This document shows, piece after piece, positions 1 through 9,600 of a stretch of DNA of 64,000 nucleotides. The first letter of the stretch is position 1, and each line of letters starts with the position of its first letter. The notes beneath the pieces are model-generated. The model saw nothing but the letters and a program-made list of their open reading frames with translations. It was not told the origin of the DNA and searched no databases. Source of the DNA: an uncultured Thermoguttaceae bacterium (GTDB lineage Bacteria; Planctomycetota; Planctomycetia; Pirellulales; Thermoguttaceae); NCBI GenBank assembly GCA_938084835.1, contig CALKER010000006.1, positions 496,001 to 560,000 on the forward strand, read 5' to 3'. The translations under genes were made by a program, and so were the position numbers.

Positions 1-667
1 CAGCGATCGCAATGGCGATTCCATCTTTGGTTACCCCCGTGCCGAACACATCCTGAAATCGCTGCCTGTACTCGGGTATTTCCGACAGTTGCTTCACCAG
101 CTCATCCAAGGAGTGTCCCATTTCCATGGGATTCTCGATCGGGCCAAGGGCCTGCTCCTCGAGGGATCCGGCCCTGCCGTCCCAGAAAAGCACCGGCGCA
201 TAAGCGGTGTTGATAACCGTGGGCGAGTTTACTGGCCCCAAATGACCTCTGATCCCCTTGCTGACAGGCAGATCCTCTGCCCACGCCTTTTGCGGATCAT
301 GACACGTTGCACACGAGACCGTTCCATCAGCACTTAACCGATTATCGAAGTAAAGCATTTTGCCCAGTTCTACTTTTGCCTTCGTCATCGGATTGTCAGG
401 AGGAATCGGGACAGGGGGGAGACCGAGGGGAGGCGTGATTGTAAATGGTTCGGATTCTACAGTGGGTGCAGCGAGCTGAGGTTCCGCGGGCTGAGACGTC
501 CCCTGTGGCATTGGCCGGGCTGCTGTCGGCTGCGGAGTCGATGGTTGGCTACATCCGCCCATACCCCACATCATGGCCAACCCGATGGCAAAGACGGCGG
601 TAACAAGCATAAGCCACGGCCAGGTTCCTCTTCGACAAGCAAGTAAGCACTGCCTCGCGCTATTCAT
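1..667 (-). CDS. Cytochrome c peroxidase (MauG/CcpA-type), 5' part only
   Basis: The 3' end lies beyond the left edge; about 222 residues are visible. The start ATG at 667-665 follows a GAGGAG ribosome site. The N-terminus has a hydrophobic stretch ending in a lipobox-like GMGGC, so the protein is probably an outer-facing lipoprotein. A Pro-rich linker follows, then the family pattern KxELGKMLYFDNRLS and one c-type heme motif (SCATCH), then NSPTVINTAY and LFWDGRAGSLEEQA, all typical of di-heme cytochrome c peroxidases. This family reduces hydrogen peroxide in the periplasm, or in MauG relatives oxidises a substrate. The second heme motif would be in the missing part. No partner gene is visible. 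Family sure, physiological substrate unknown. Confidence 0.87.
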   Translation of the reverse strand, partial: MNSARQCLLACRRGTWPWLMLVTAVFAIGLAMMWGMGGCSQPSTPQPTAARPMPQGTSQPAEPQLAAPTVESEPFTITPPLGLPPVPIPPDNPMTKAKVELGKMLYFDNRLSADGTVSCATCHDPQKAWAEDLPVSKGIRGHLGPVNSPTVINTAYAPVLFWDGRAGSLEEQALGPIENPMEMGHSLDELVKQLSEIPEYRQRFQDVFGTGVTKDGIAIAIA

Positions 668-1618
668 CGTTTGGTCTCCTCGCACGAAACCTTGAAACTC
701 CGACCTCTACCTCAAGTTGTTGACATTCGGAAAGTAAGTTTTAGGTAAATCCTTTTAACGAAACGTCGCCCTCCGACCTGAGAAAAAACCAAAGCTTTCC
801 GTTGACGACTTGTTTCTTTATGAGCGTCCCATGGTTGTAGGAGTCGCCGGAAGCAGCCTCTTCGCTTAATTGCCGGGCAGCCCAAGGCAGACCTTTCCCG
901 CGTAAGGTATTCCGGGGCCCCTCCGCGCGCTCAATTCGTTTGCATGTTGGGAGACGCGTTTAATTTGATCGTTGACAGAACCGTCACATATTATTGAACC
1001 GACAGTTATCACCACTTGCTAAGCCGAGGTGGTGCTTCAAAGCCTATTGGCTGCTTTTTGCCGATTACGTGGCGGAGGAATGGCTTTAGCGCCAAGTCAT
1101 ATTTTGCCAGGCAAAAATTTTGTGTCAAGAAATCTCGTAAAAAATTTCGTAAGGAGTGTGTCGGTTATGCGGCGGCTTTGGCCGCCATGTGTTGCCGAAA
1201 CCGAGTCTCTTCCAGATGCCGATGGTTCTACAAGGATTGGAGGAAGCTTCCACGTGGTTTCACGGGGAAATGCTCATCTGGAAAAGGTCCCCCATAGGTT
1301 GGGTTGAATGGAGGGTAAACCTTTCTTTAAGTTCGACCGCTGATTCCTAAGCAAAGCTTGATCACCAACGGCAATATCTGCTGCTGTGCGAAGTCCGTCA
1401 GAAGTGGGTAACCTCCGGATGCACGAAGCCTGGATGGTCCTCAATCGTAGCCGCGCTAGCAATGAGATAATCGCAGAGTGAGAGCACCAAAGGATCGCGG
1501 TACGGCGCCAGCTCTTTTTTAAGAGCTAAGCCTCGGCAGAACAAGTGTCCTTTCTGTCCGCTACCAAAGTTGCCTAACTACCGCTCGACTAACAGTCGCG
1601 CGCAATTCACCACTGCTT
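668..1618. other. Spacer upstream of the peroxidase gene
   Basis: Nothing in it looks coding; the short overlapping plus-strand frames near 1016-1350 have no recognisable features. It carries the promoter region of the peroxidase gene on the right-hand side of 667. One dyad of 15 bases lies at 1102-1116 and is listed separately. Confidence 0.6.
1102..1116. promoter_or_regulatory. Dyad TTTTGCC-A-GGCAAAA, possible operator
   Basis: This is a perfect inverted repeat of seven bases around a single central A. Its length and symmetry are those of a dimeric regulator site, but it lies about 435 bases upstream of the peroxidase start and no regulator is known for it. It could equally be chance in an A/T-rich stretch. 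Confidence 0.25.
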
Positions 1619-2998
1619 TTAGTTAGCATAAGGGTCATTTTGCAGACGACATTCTTCTTCAAGCAATGTCCGTAGCTGTTGGCATAAGGCAGCATGTTTC
1701 GGATCGTTGACCAAATTTTGCAGTTCCCAGGGATCGTCCGTCAGGTTAAAAAGCTGAAAAGTTTCCTTGTTCCCGACACGGTATCGAATGAATTTCCACG
1801 GCCCCTGCCGGATAGCTCGTTGCTCCGCACCGTAGGCAAACAAAAGCTGTGGCCGACCTTCCGTACATGTGCCTCGAATAATTGCTACGAGGCTACGTGC
1901 ATCGATGTCCCCTAGTGGGGCGATCCCCAAGAGTTCACAAATCGTGGGAAACAAATCATGAAGGTATACAGGAACACTCGACTGACCATGCGGAATTCCC
2001 GGCCCGACGAGGATAAGCGGCACGCGAATGCTGTGCTCATACAAATTTTGTTTGCCCAGTAGGCCATGTTGGCCTACGGCCAACCCGTTATCACTTGAAA
2101 AGATGATCAACGTCTCCTGAGCAAATGGTGATTCTTTGAGGGCTGAAAGTATCTTTCCGATCTGACTGTCCATGTGTGTTATCATGCCGTAATAATCAGC
2201 TAGATGTTGACGAATTTCGTCTGAATTTCGAGGAGAGGCAGCAAGAAGTTCGTCGCGGATCTGCGAGACACCTATGTCGAAGGGGTGTTGAGGCAGGAAA
2301 TTCGGCGGCATCGGGATTTTCGTGGGATCATACATAGTGGCGTATCGGCCCGGGGGTGTCCGCGGATCGTGGGGCGCAGTGAACGAGGTTAGCAAAAAGA
2401 AAGGTTTTTCACCACGATATGAATCAAGAAAATGGCATGCTGCCTCGGCAAACACCTCGCTCGAGAAACCTTCAACAAGGCGTTGGTCCTTCGGGGGATA
2501 TTTTCCGGTGGGGTCGTAGTCGAAGACCGGGACCTTAAAATGGTCGCTCATGCCACCAAGGAAAATGGCCTTCCCCTGAGAGAAAGAACGGGCTAGGGAA
2601 GGTCGACCATTGTGCCACTTGCCCGTGATAAACGTCTCGTACCCGTGCTTCCGCAGCAATTCCGGCAACGTAGTCGTATTTGCCAAGTCGTTTGGAACTC
2701 GCCATAAGTTGCGGCCACTCCACAACATGGCCCGGCTTGGGATGCATACCGCCGGCACATTTGAACCCATGATGTAGCATTGTCGGAAGGAAAAACCCTC
2801 ATGGACCAATCGGTCGAGCACTGGCGTTTTCACCACAGGATGACCGAAAGCTCCTATCGCCTCTGCCTGCATATCGTCGGCAAACAAAAAGAGAATATTG
2901 CGGATCTTGGCGGCCGCGGGGGATTGGGGCTCATGGGCATTTCCGGCGAGGGCAAGGCTAAAACATAAGCTAATAGTTGTAAGGATTTCGCTGTACAT
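1619..2998 (-). CDS. Exported type I sulfatase
   Basis: A 459-residue sulfatase of the alkaline phosphatase superfamily. Residues 1-21 form a signal peptide (hydrophobic, ending near AGNA). The metal-binding pair D41-D42 lies in LFADDM. The formylglycine motif is C85-I-P-S-R, so Cys85 should be converted to formylglycine by a sulfatase-modifying enzyme. Further family marks are ITGKWH, SSDNG (metal Asp-Asn) and GKQNLYEHS. It should release sulfate from a sulfated carbohydrate or similar ester in the periplasm or outside the cell; the substrate cannot be told from sequence. Length is normal. It sits on the minus strand next to an unrelated divergently oriented MFS transporter gene. Confidence 0.95.
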   Translation of the reverse strand: MYSEILTTISLCFSLALAGNAHEPQSPAAAKIRNILFLFADDMQAEAIGAFGHPVVKTPVLDRLVHEGFSFRQCYIMGSNVPAVCIPSRAMLWSGRNLWRVPNDLANTTTLPELLRKHGYETFITGKWHNGRPSLARSFSQGKAIFLGGMSDHFKVPVFDYDPTGKYPPKDQRLVEGFSSEVFAEAACHFLDSYRGEKPFFLLTSFTAPHDPRTPPGRYATMYDPTKIPMPPNFLPQHPFDIGVSQIRDELLAASPRNSDEIRQHLADYYGMITHMDSQIGKILSALKESPFAQETLIIFSSDNGLAVGQHGLLGKQNLYEHSIRVPLILVGPGIPHGQSSVPVYLHDLFPTICELLGIAPLGDIDARSLVAIIRGTCTEGRPQLLFAYGAEQRAIRQGPWKFIRYRVGNKETFQLFNLTDDPWELQNLVNDPKHAALCQQLRTLLEEECRLQNDPYAN

Positions 2999-3619
2999 CA
3001 GGTCACGTCCTCCTGATCTTTTCTGAGGCCATTTAAGGTCTGCTTGCTGGGACTATCATCGCCGGAGGCTTCGTGACAAGCGGAGGCTTCCGCTGGGCGG
3101 TTGCCAAAGGTGTCACTAAAGCGGATTTCAACAAATCAAACTCCGGAAGGACGGGCGTTGTTCTACCTAGCGTAATTTTCTTCTCTTGGTTTTCGGCACG
3201 CAATGGGTGCAAACGCGAGGTAAGCGCGACGGAAATCCCCTTGGGCTTCGGCTTAAGGAGCACAGCCCGGGCCTTGACGGTCTTTAGAAGAGCGACACCG
3301 CTGCTTTCTTTACCAATTCGACGTTGCCGCCGGGTGATCCCGTTCCCTTCGCCCGTTAGCAGAAGCTTAAATACTGCCGGCCGGGTCCACTTGGCTTCGA
3401 ATCGGGTGGTTTGCTAGTTCGTTAAGGGGGCATTGTTCAGACTTTTCGAACCGCTTGAAACCATGGTGGTAAGGAGCGGGGAGTCTCTTGGGGGGCTTTG
3501 CGGTAGATATGCCTCTCGACGGGCAACTGGCTTGCGAAGGTCTGTTCGTGCCCTTGATACCCACATTCGGCGGCCAATATCTCGCGGAAAGGCTTGGAAC
3601 CGATTATATTCTTCCCGGT
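2999..3619. other. Divergent spacer between sulfatase and MFS genes
   Basis: Upstream region of both neighbouring genes. It holds a small hairpin (AGCGGA, loop GGCT, TCCGCT) near 3080. The other open frames here have no protein-like features, and no clear promoter can be named by eye. Confidence 0.5.
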
Positions 3620-4966
3620 ATGAACGCGCCATCTGCCTTCCATAGGATTCCTTGTTGCCGTCAAAAGCCCGCCTTACCGGCCAATGATTCCCCGGCTCCG
3701 CGGGAGAGGGAGAACATTGTCATTTTGGCCTTGCATCAGATCTTTTTCCGTCTGGGGTGGCTATTTAAGACGGAGACGGTGGTAGTTCCCACGCTTGTTG
3801 ACTACTTAGCAGGACCTGCCTGGGTGCGAGGCTTGTTGCCCACTTTGAGCCGCGTGGGACAGAGCCTCCCTCCGATTTTTCTCATTGACCGGATGAGCAG
3901 CTGTAGCCGATACAAATGGTATTTGGCGTCCTGTACTGCATCCATGTCGTTGCTTTTCCTGGTGGCGGCTTGGATATGGAACATCACAGAGCCACAAAAA
4001 CCTTCGTGGGTATGCCCCGTAGTTCTTATCCTTTACCTCGGATTTTTTGTGGCTAACGGTTTTTATCAGGTATTTTTCGGGAGTCTCCAGGGAAAGCTCA
4101 TCCGTCCTGAGCATCGGGGTCAGCTTTTGCAGCTGTCCACCTTTATCGGAACGATACCTTCGGTTTTCTTGGCGTGGTATTTGCTTGGGCCGTGGTTTGC
4201 TCACCCGGCTACAGGATTTGGGAATATCTTCCTTGCGGCCACGGTGGGATTTGGAGCGGCGTCGCTAGCTGTGCTTTTTGTGGCCGAACCGCGTCAACCG
4301 GAAGAGCGATCAACTCCTTTTGGCGGTGACGCCACGGGGTGGTGGGATGCTTTATCGCAAGATAAAGACCTCCGCCGGCTTTTAGTGATCTGCGCCCTTG
4401 TGAGCACGAACTGGATGCTCTCGCCGCACTACCAAGCATTTGGAAAGGCCAAGTTTGATGCTGCACCTGGACATTTGGCAGCGTGGGTCATGGTTCAGAG
4501 TATCGCCGTGGGAGTGTTTAGCCTTGTTGTGGGATGGGTGGCCGACTGGAAAGGCAATCGTTTAGCGATGCGGCTGTTGGTTTTCGGGAGTGCGGGAAGC
4601 CCCTTGGCTGCACTTGTTATTGTCGCACTGGGCGCCCATGTGGCTGCTCAGTGGTATTGGCTTGTTTATGTCTCCATGGGGCTTGCCCCGCTGGTGGGCA
4701 GGATCATCTTTAATTATGCCTTGGAACTTTGCCAGCCGCGGCTTCATCCAACCTATCAAGGGATAACGAACCTTGGTTTAGCCTTCCCCTTGGCTTTCAG
4801 CCCGTTTTTGGGATGGATCATTGATGTAACCAGCTTCGAATTTGTTTTTGGCCTGGCTGCGGGGGTATTACTTTTGGCTGGCTGGTTGACCTTCTTTTTA
4901 CCCGAACCCCGCTATCGGTTGCCCAGGCCCATGGTAGCGGGTGTGCCGCCCCAAAGCCCTGAATGA
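3620..4966 (+). CDS. MFS-family transporter
   Basis: A polytopic inner-membrane protein of about 448 residues with 11-12 hydrophobic segments. The recognisable core starts with LALHQIFFRLGWLFKTETVV, a planctomycete-typical opening of an MFS branch, followed by LPTLSRVGQSLPP in the first loop. The C-terminal half has the usual second bundle with SIAVGVFSLVVGWVADWKGNRLAMR, resembling the conserved MFS loop motif. The start is uncertain: the frame is open from a TTG at 3488, but nothing before about residue 30 of the present call looks conserved. I chose the ATG at 3620, which has no strong ribosome site; a purine-rich GGGAGAGGGAG at 3702 could serve a TTG at 3725. Substrate unknown. Confidence 0.8.
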   Translation: MNAPSAFHRIPCCRQKPALPANDSPAPRERENIVILALHQIFFRLGWLFKTETVVVPTLVDYLAGPAWVRGLLPTLSRVGQSLPPIFLIDRMSSCSRYKWYLASCTASMSLLFLVAAWIWNITEPQKPSWVCPVVLILYLGFFVANGFYQVFFGSLQGKLIRPEHRGQLLQLSTFIGTIPSVFLAWYLLGPWFAHPATGFGNIFLAATVGFGAASLAVLFVAEPRQPEERSTPFGGDATGWWDALSQDKDLRRLLVICALVSTNWMLSPHYQAFGKAKFDAAPGHLAAWVMVQSIAVGVFSLVVGWVADWKGNRLAMRLLVFGSAGSPLAALVIVALGAHVAAQWYWLVYVSMGLAPLVGRIIFNYALELCQPRLHPTYQGITNLGLAFPLAFSPFLGWIIDVTSFEFVFGLAAGVLLLAGWLTFFLPEPRYRLPRPMVAGVPPQSPE

Positions 4967-5570
4967 GGACTACTGTCTGTATTGGGTATGGAGCTGGTTG
5001 GGCCACGTCGCACCGACGGAGCCCTTCACGTTGAGAGCAGCTCAGCGAGACGCGGTCAATTAGGGGGAGGAACCGGCTGTCCGATCGATTTGGTGCACGT
5101 TCGCCCACGATTTGCCGCAGACTTTCCCTGCGCCGGCCCGGGCTGCGGTCTTCGTTACCTTATCCTTGCCGCCAGCGTTGTTTTTGGGAGAGCCCAGGTT
5201 GATGGCCCGGTCAGTTGCGGGGGTGCTTATCAGTCCCAAAGGCTTAGCCTTATTGAAGGTGATCCATGCAGGTTGAGAGAGGTTCCCCTTAGGTCTGCCG
5301 TGGATCCCCTACTGGCTTTTGTATCCGTACACCGGGGTTCCGGTGGGCATAGTAACCGATGTGGGACCACTAAGCGGACTTTGCCTTCCAGGGCACGGCG
5401 CATCGCGGGTTGAAACTATGCGCGGCCTCATCGGAGGTCGTCCAGCAGTTTTCTTTGTCCGATGAGTCTCCGTGGGGAAAGGGGAGTTCCCTTGTCGGAT
5501 TGCTCCTTGGCTTACCAAGGAAACACGTTATGTCGAGGAAGTCATTCTCACGGCTTTTTCCGGAACACCA
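4967..5570. other. Convergent spacer after the MFS gene
   Basis: Region between two converging genes. The long plus-strand frame at 4982-5413 has no domain and unusual composition, so I do not call it. The only structure seen is the hairpin at 5504-5521. Confidence 0.55.
5504..5521. terminator. Stem-loop, possible terminator of the isomerase-like gene
   Basis: Perfect seven-base stem TCCTTGG / CCAAGGA around the loop CTTA, 50 bases past the stop of the minus-strand gene that ends at 5571. No T-run follows on either strand, so it is not a classical intrinsic terminator; it may protect the 3' end or act with Rho. Confidence 0.35.
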
Positions 5571-6320
5571 CTACAATAGGCTTTCGAGCAACAACCTAAT
5601 CTTACGAAGTTCCGCAAGGTGATCCACCCCGGGTAAGGGTTTCATATCGACACAAAGGGCGCGGTCATAGTTGTAACGACCCAGTAGGCTGAGGATTTTG
5701 CCGTATTCGATCTGGCCTTGCCCGACGCGGACTTGAAAGGCATCTGGCCGAGTATCGCGGAGGCGAAGGTGGCGGACGAACGGAAGGATAGGATCCAATT
5801 TGAACTGCTTATCTACTTTGTAAACGTAATAGCTCGGGTCCAAGGTTATCGCAAGCCCTCGCGCATAGTTACAGAAGGTGGCGGCGTTGAGTGGATCATG
5901 ACTCATTCGTCCCGATTCAGTCAAAAGGCAGACTTTGACCCCTTGAACCGCTGCCATTCGCACCAAGGTGACGAGTCGCTCTACCTCCGCATTAAACGGA
6001 GTGCCTAACTCGGCGGAGCGGACGGTTATGGTGACGACTTTCAGCGCTGAAGCCAGCCGGCAACATGCCTCGAACTCCCGCAGGTATTCCTGTCCCTGCG
6101 CTCGGGAATCCAAGCTAATGGCAATCGGCGTTAGCCGGGAGGTGTCGCGGCAACGTGCCAAAACCCAATTCAAATCGGTCACTAACTGCTGAGGGGTAAA
6201 ATGGCCATCCTCTTCATGAATCATAATTTCCAGATACCAGAACTCAAGCTCGGCGAGCTGTTCGATGGCCTCTTCCCAAGGTCGATCACAAAAACAGCGT
6301 GTGGTTGCTGCTACAAACAC
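5571..6320 (-). CDS. Sugar phosphate isomerase/epimerase-like TIM-barrel protein
   Basis: A 249-residue protein matching the xylose isomerase-like TIM barrel (AP endonuclease 2 fold). It opens with a beta strand and WEEAIEQLAELEFWYLEI, typical of the first barrel unit, and ends with the YDRALCVDMKPLPGVDHL segment usual in the last strand. Characteristic positions include a Glu in LTESGRMS, an Asp in ITLDPSYY and an RLRDTRPDA segment, where metal ligands normally sit. No signal peptide is visible, so it is probably cytoplasmic. The reaction (isomerase, epimerase or dehydratase) cannot be assigned. It is followed on the same strand, upstream, by the BamA-like gene 321 bases away. Confidence 0.78.
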   Translation of the reverse strand: MFVAATTRCFCDRPWEEAIEQLAELEFWYLEIMIHEEDGHFTPQQLVTDLNWVLARCRDTSRLTPIAISLDSRAQGQEYLREFEACCRLASALKVVTITVRSAELGTPFNAEVERLVTLVRMAAVQGVKVCLLTESGRMSHDPLNAATFCNYARGLAITLDPSYYVYKVDKQFKLDPILPFVRHLRLRDTRPDAFQVRVGQGQIEYGKILSLLGRYNYDRALCVDMKPLPGVDHLAELRKIRLLLESLL

Positions 6321-6641
6321 GGGTAGTTGTCCCTGTTTCCCAGGTCCAGAACCTCAAAGAATGCTTCGCACCGTTTCGAAGCCTCAAACGTTATGTTTCA
6401 GATTCCATTTAAGTGATTTTTCTCTGCAACTGGTGGGCGGGGCGCCTTATCGTGGAGAACCCCGCCGGGTGATCCTGAAATGCACCGGCTAGAGAAAGAA
6501 CCAAGGACCGGTAAAGATCTCTCAAGCCGGCAAATTTTAAACAGATTTGACTCCAAGAAAAACCTTGTGCTGTGGCCCTTTTGGCAGATTGGTTGCCGCG
6601 ATGGCCCTCTTTTTGATGCCACCTTCCCAGCCGGGATCGAC
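6321..6641. other. Spacer between BamA-like and isomerase-like genes
   Basis: Both flanking genes run on the minus strand. The frames here are short and overlap each other on both strands; I see no gene and no strong hairpin. Confidence 0.5.
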
Positions 6642-9600
6642 TCACCGGAAGAAACCGAGGAAGAAGCTAAAGACTTGCCGGTCGTCGCCGTCCTCCTTAG
6701 ATATGGGAAAGGCAAAGTCCAGTGCCACCGGAGCCGGGCCCAACGCCGGAATCGTTATTCGAAAGCCAAAGCCGGGGGCCACACGATATCGATCTCGCCA
6801 TTCGTCAATATCTGGCTGTACCGCCCCGGTATCGCAAAAGATGACAAGTCGTAACAAATCGTCGGCCGTGAGCGGAAACATGTATTCAGCGGAAGCTAAC
6901 ACCAAAAAGTGACCGCCCACTCGGAGGCCGGTGGCTGGATCGCGCGGGCTTGCTCCCCGAAACGAAAACCCCCTCAATGAGGAGTAACCTCCGGCAAAAT
7001 AGTGCTCGTAAATCGGGGTGTTGCTCCCCGTGTAGGCCACTCGCCCTGAGAGTCCTAAGACATGCCTTCCGGAACCATCGGGATGTTGCCTTAGAAGCAG
7101 GTAGCGGCGTACTTCGAGCTCCGCACGAGGGTAGTCAAAGGATCCCACGACTTGCTCAAAGCTAATCTCGTAGATGTGCCCCTCAGTGGGGAGGAAAGCG
7201 CTATCGCGGGTATCGTGTATCAACGTCACTCCAAAGCCCACCAAGGTATTCGATCCGAGAACTTCGTCGAGGTCGCTTACTAGCCCCGGCGGTACTGCGG
7301 GATCGTAGATTTTGATTTCAGCTGCGCGGATGGCAAACGTTCCCGATAAATCATGGGTAAATTGGTAGCCTAGCGCAATTCGGCCTCCCACACGGTCTTC
7401 GTCCCATTCCGCGTATCGCCGATTGTAGAAAAACGCGCTGAGGCCGAGGCTCACATCTGTATCCCAGAGGTAAGGCTCTTGGAAAGTGGCCATGTACCGT
7501 TGAACTTCGGTGCCCGGGACAGCTTCCAGACGAAATCGCTGACCGGCTCCTCGCCAGGCGATTCCGCTGCGAATGTCTTCCCAGCTTCGGGGCCAACGGC
7601 GCCAGTCGAAATTTTGTTCGTCAATAATGATCGATCCGATAAGTCCGGCATCCGAATTGATTCCGGCGCTCAGCATAATTCGGCCGGTCCGCCCCTCATA
7701 AACTTCGGGTTGGAGGGGCACCGGCAGCGTGGGTTCTTGATCCGGAGAATCGCCCCGCAGGAGAGGCAAAACGTCCGGAGCGACGGTCGGGGGCGGCGTG
7801 GGGGAAGGAATCACTCCGGCGGGCGTAATCCCACCAAAACTGCCACCACTTGGCATCGCCTGGGGATCAGTCGAAGAGGTACTGGCCGGATATCCAGTAG
7901 ATATGCCCGCGGCGCCATCGCCCAAGGGGTAAGGCGCCTGTTGTGCAGGAACGGAAGGTGAACTTCCCGGGGAAGGCGACGTAAACGGAAGACCCTCCCC
8001 ATGAACCGGGTTATTGGAAATACCCAAGGTCATCCCTGGGTTTGGTGCGTTTCCCGCTGGCACCGAGGAAGGTGACTGCGAGGTTGGATCACCGCCAGAA
8101 AATTGGGTCGCCTCAGGAGGTGAAATCGAAGTGACAGTAACGGGGGTTAACCCCGGAGTGCTGGGCGAGCGTGAGTTCGTTGCGCGATTATCTTCTCCGG
8201 CGAGATAGCTCGACCTCCATGAGTGATTGCCCGCAGGTGGATGCGACCTCCCCTCCGCTGTACCACCACTTATCGTGCGGGGAGTGTATGGCTGAGGCCG
8301 CAGGGGCCACAAGCTTAGTCCCGCATCCGGTGTGTACTGTGCGCGGACAACTGGATCTTCTCGTGTCGGGTCATCAACCCGAAGTAACTTCCTCGAGAAG
8401 TCCTTTTGGTCTCTCCCACCGCCCGCGAGGTCGTCGGTCGGTTCGGTCTTTGAAGAAATTTTAGTGCTAACATCGTGGAGCGAACCTGGGGGATGCTCAT
8501 TCGGGGGCACAGCTCTTGGCAGCTCCTCGATAAGTTTTGCCGGATCAACACCAGGGGCAAGTTTGCCTTCCAAGCGGAGCACGATAAAGCAATCCGCTTC
8601 GGGATGGGACCAGGGACTTGAGGCGGAATCCGCTTGCCAGTGGCTTTCCCCCGCGTGGGAAGGGGAGCTGAACCATCTCGCCGGCAGAAGGAGGTTTCTG
8701 AGGACTAAAGGCATGCGTCCAAAGGGTCCAAGGCTTTCCGGGCATTGTCCGCGAATTTCACCCTGCCTTTTCCGCGCAAGAATCGCTTCCACCTGTTCGG
8801 GCTCTGGGGGTACAACCACGATTTTTGGGGCAATCCCGCGCGAAGCATCTACTTCAAAAAGCCCAGAGGCCCGGAGCCGACGTTCGCTCGCACGCAGTTC
8901 GCGGATGTCTACGATGTCCCCAGGCGCCAGGGAGATTCTGTTTAGTACTGTACTCCATTGAGTATGGGTCAGCGAGTTATACTGGTCCTTTATAACGACG
9001 TCGATACGGCCTACCCGGCATCGTACGCCCTCTTGAATGGTATAAACAAGCTCAAGCTCCGGGGCCTGTTCCACAAATCGTGGTTCGGCGCGAATGTCTG
9101 CGAACACATACCCGATACTTCCATATTTTTCCTGAAGTGTTTTTACATCGCCGTCCATTTCGGCCTGGCTAAAGTATTTTCCGACCTGAAGCTTAAGTAA
9201 TGGGAGAAGCTCACTTTCTGAGAAGAGAGTATTTCCGAGGAGGCGTACTTCGCGCACTTTGTACCGTGGCCCTTCGTCGATGATGAATCGCACTCGCGCC
9301 CAGGTGCGGTCTTCATTGAAATGGACGATAGGTTCTCCCACCTTAGCTTGGAAAAACCCCAGGCCCCGGTAATAATCGATAATCTGTACCTCGTCGCGGT
9401 CGAGCTGTTCCGGATCGAAGAATCCGCGCCACAGCAGGAACCAACCGGGTTTTGTCTGCACTTTGGTACGGAGCCGGGAATCGCTAGAGATTGTATTGCC
9501 GATGAAATCAGTCCATAAAACCCGCTGACGCGGCCCCTCGCTAATAAGAAACACGATTCCAGGATCATTGGGGTTTGCACCTTCAACCACCGTGACACGT

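Noticed and set aside
1016-1350. Overlapping plus-strand frames after the peroxidase gene
   Set aside because: Three frames open at once, no ribosome site, no protein-like pattern.
4982-5413. 143-codon plus-strand frame after the MFS gene
   Set aside because: No family resemblance and Arg/Gly-rich composition of a random frame; lies in a convergent spacer.
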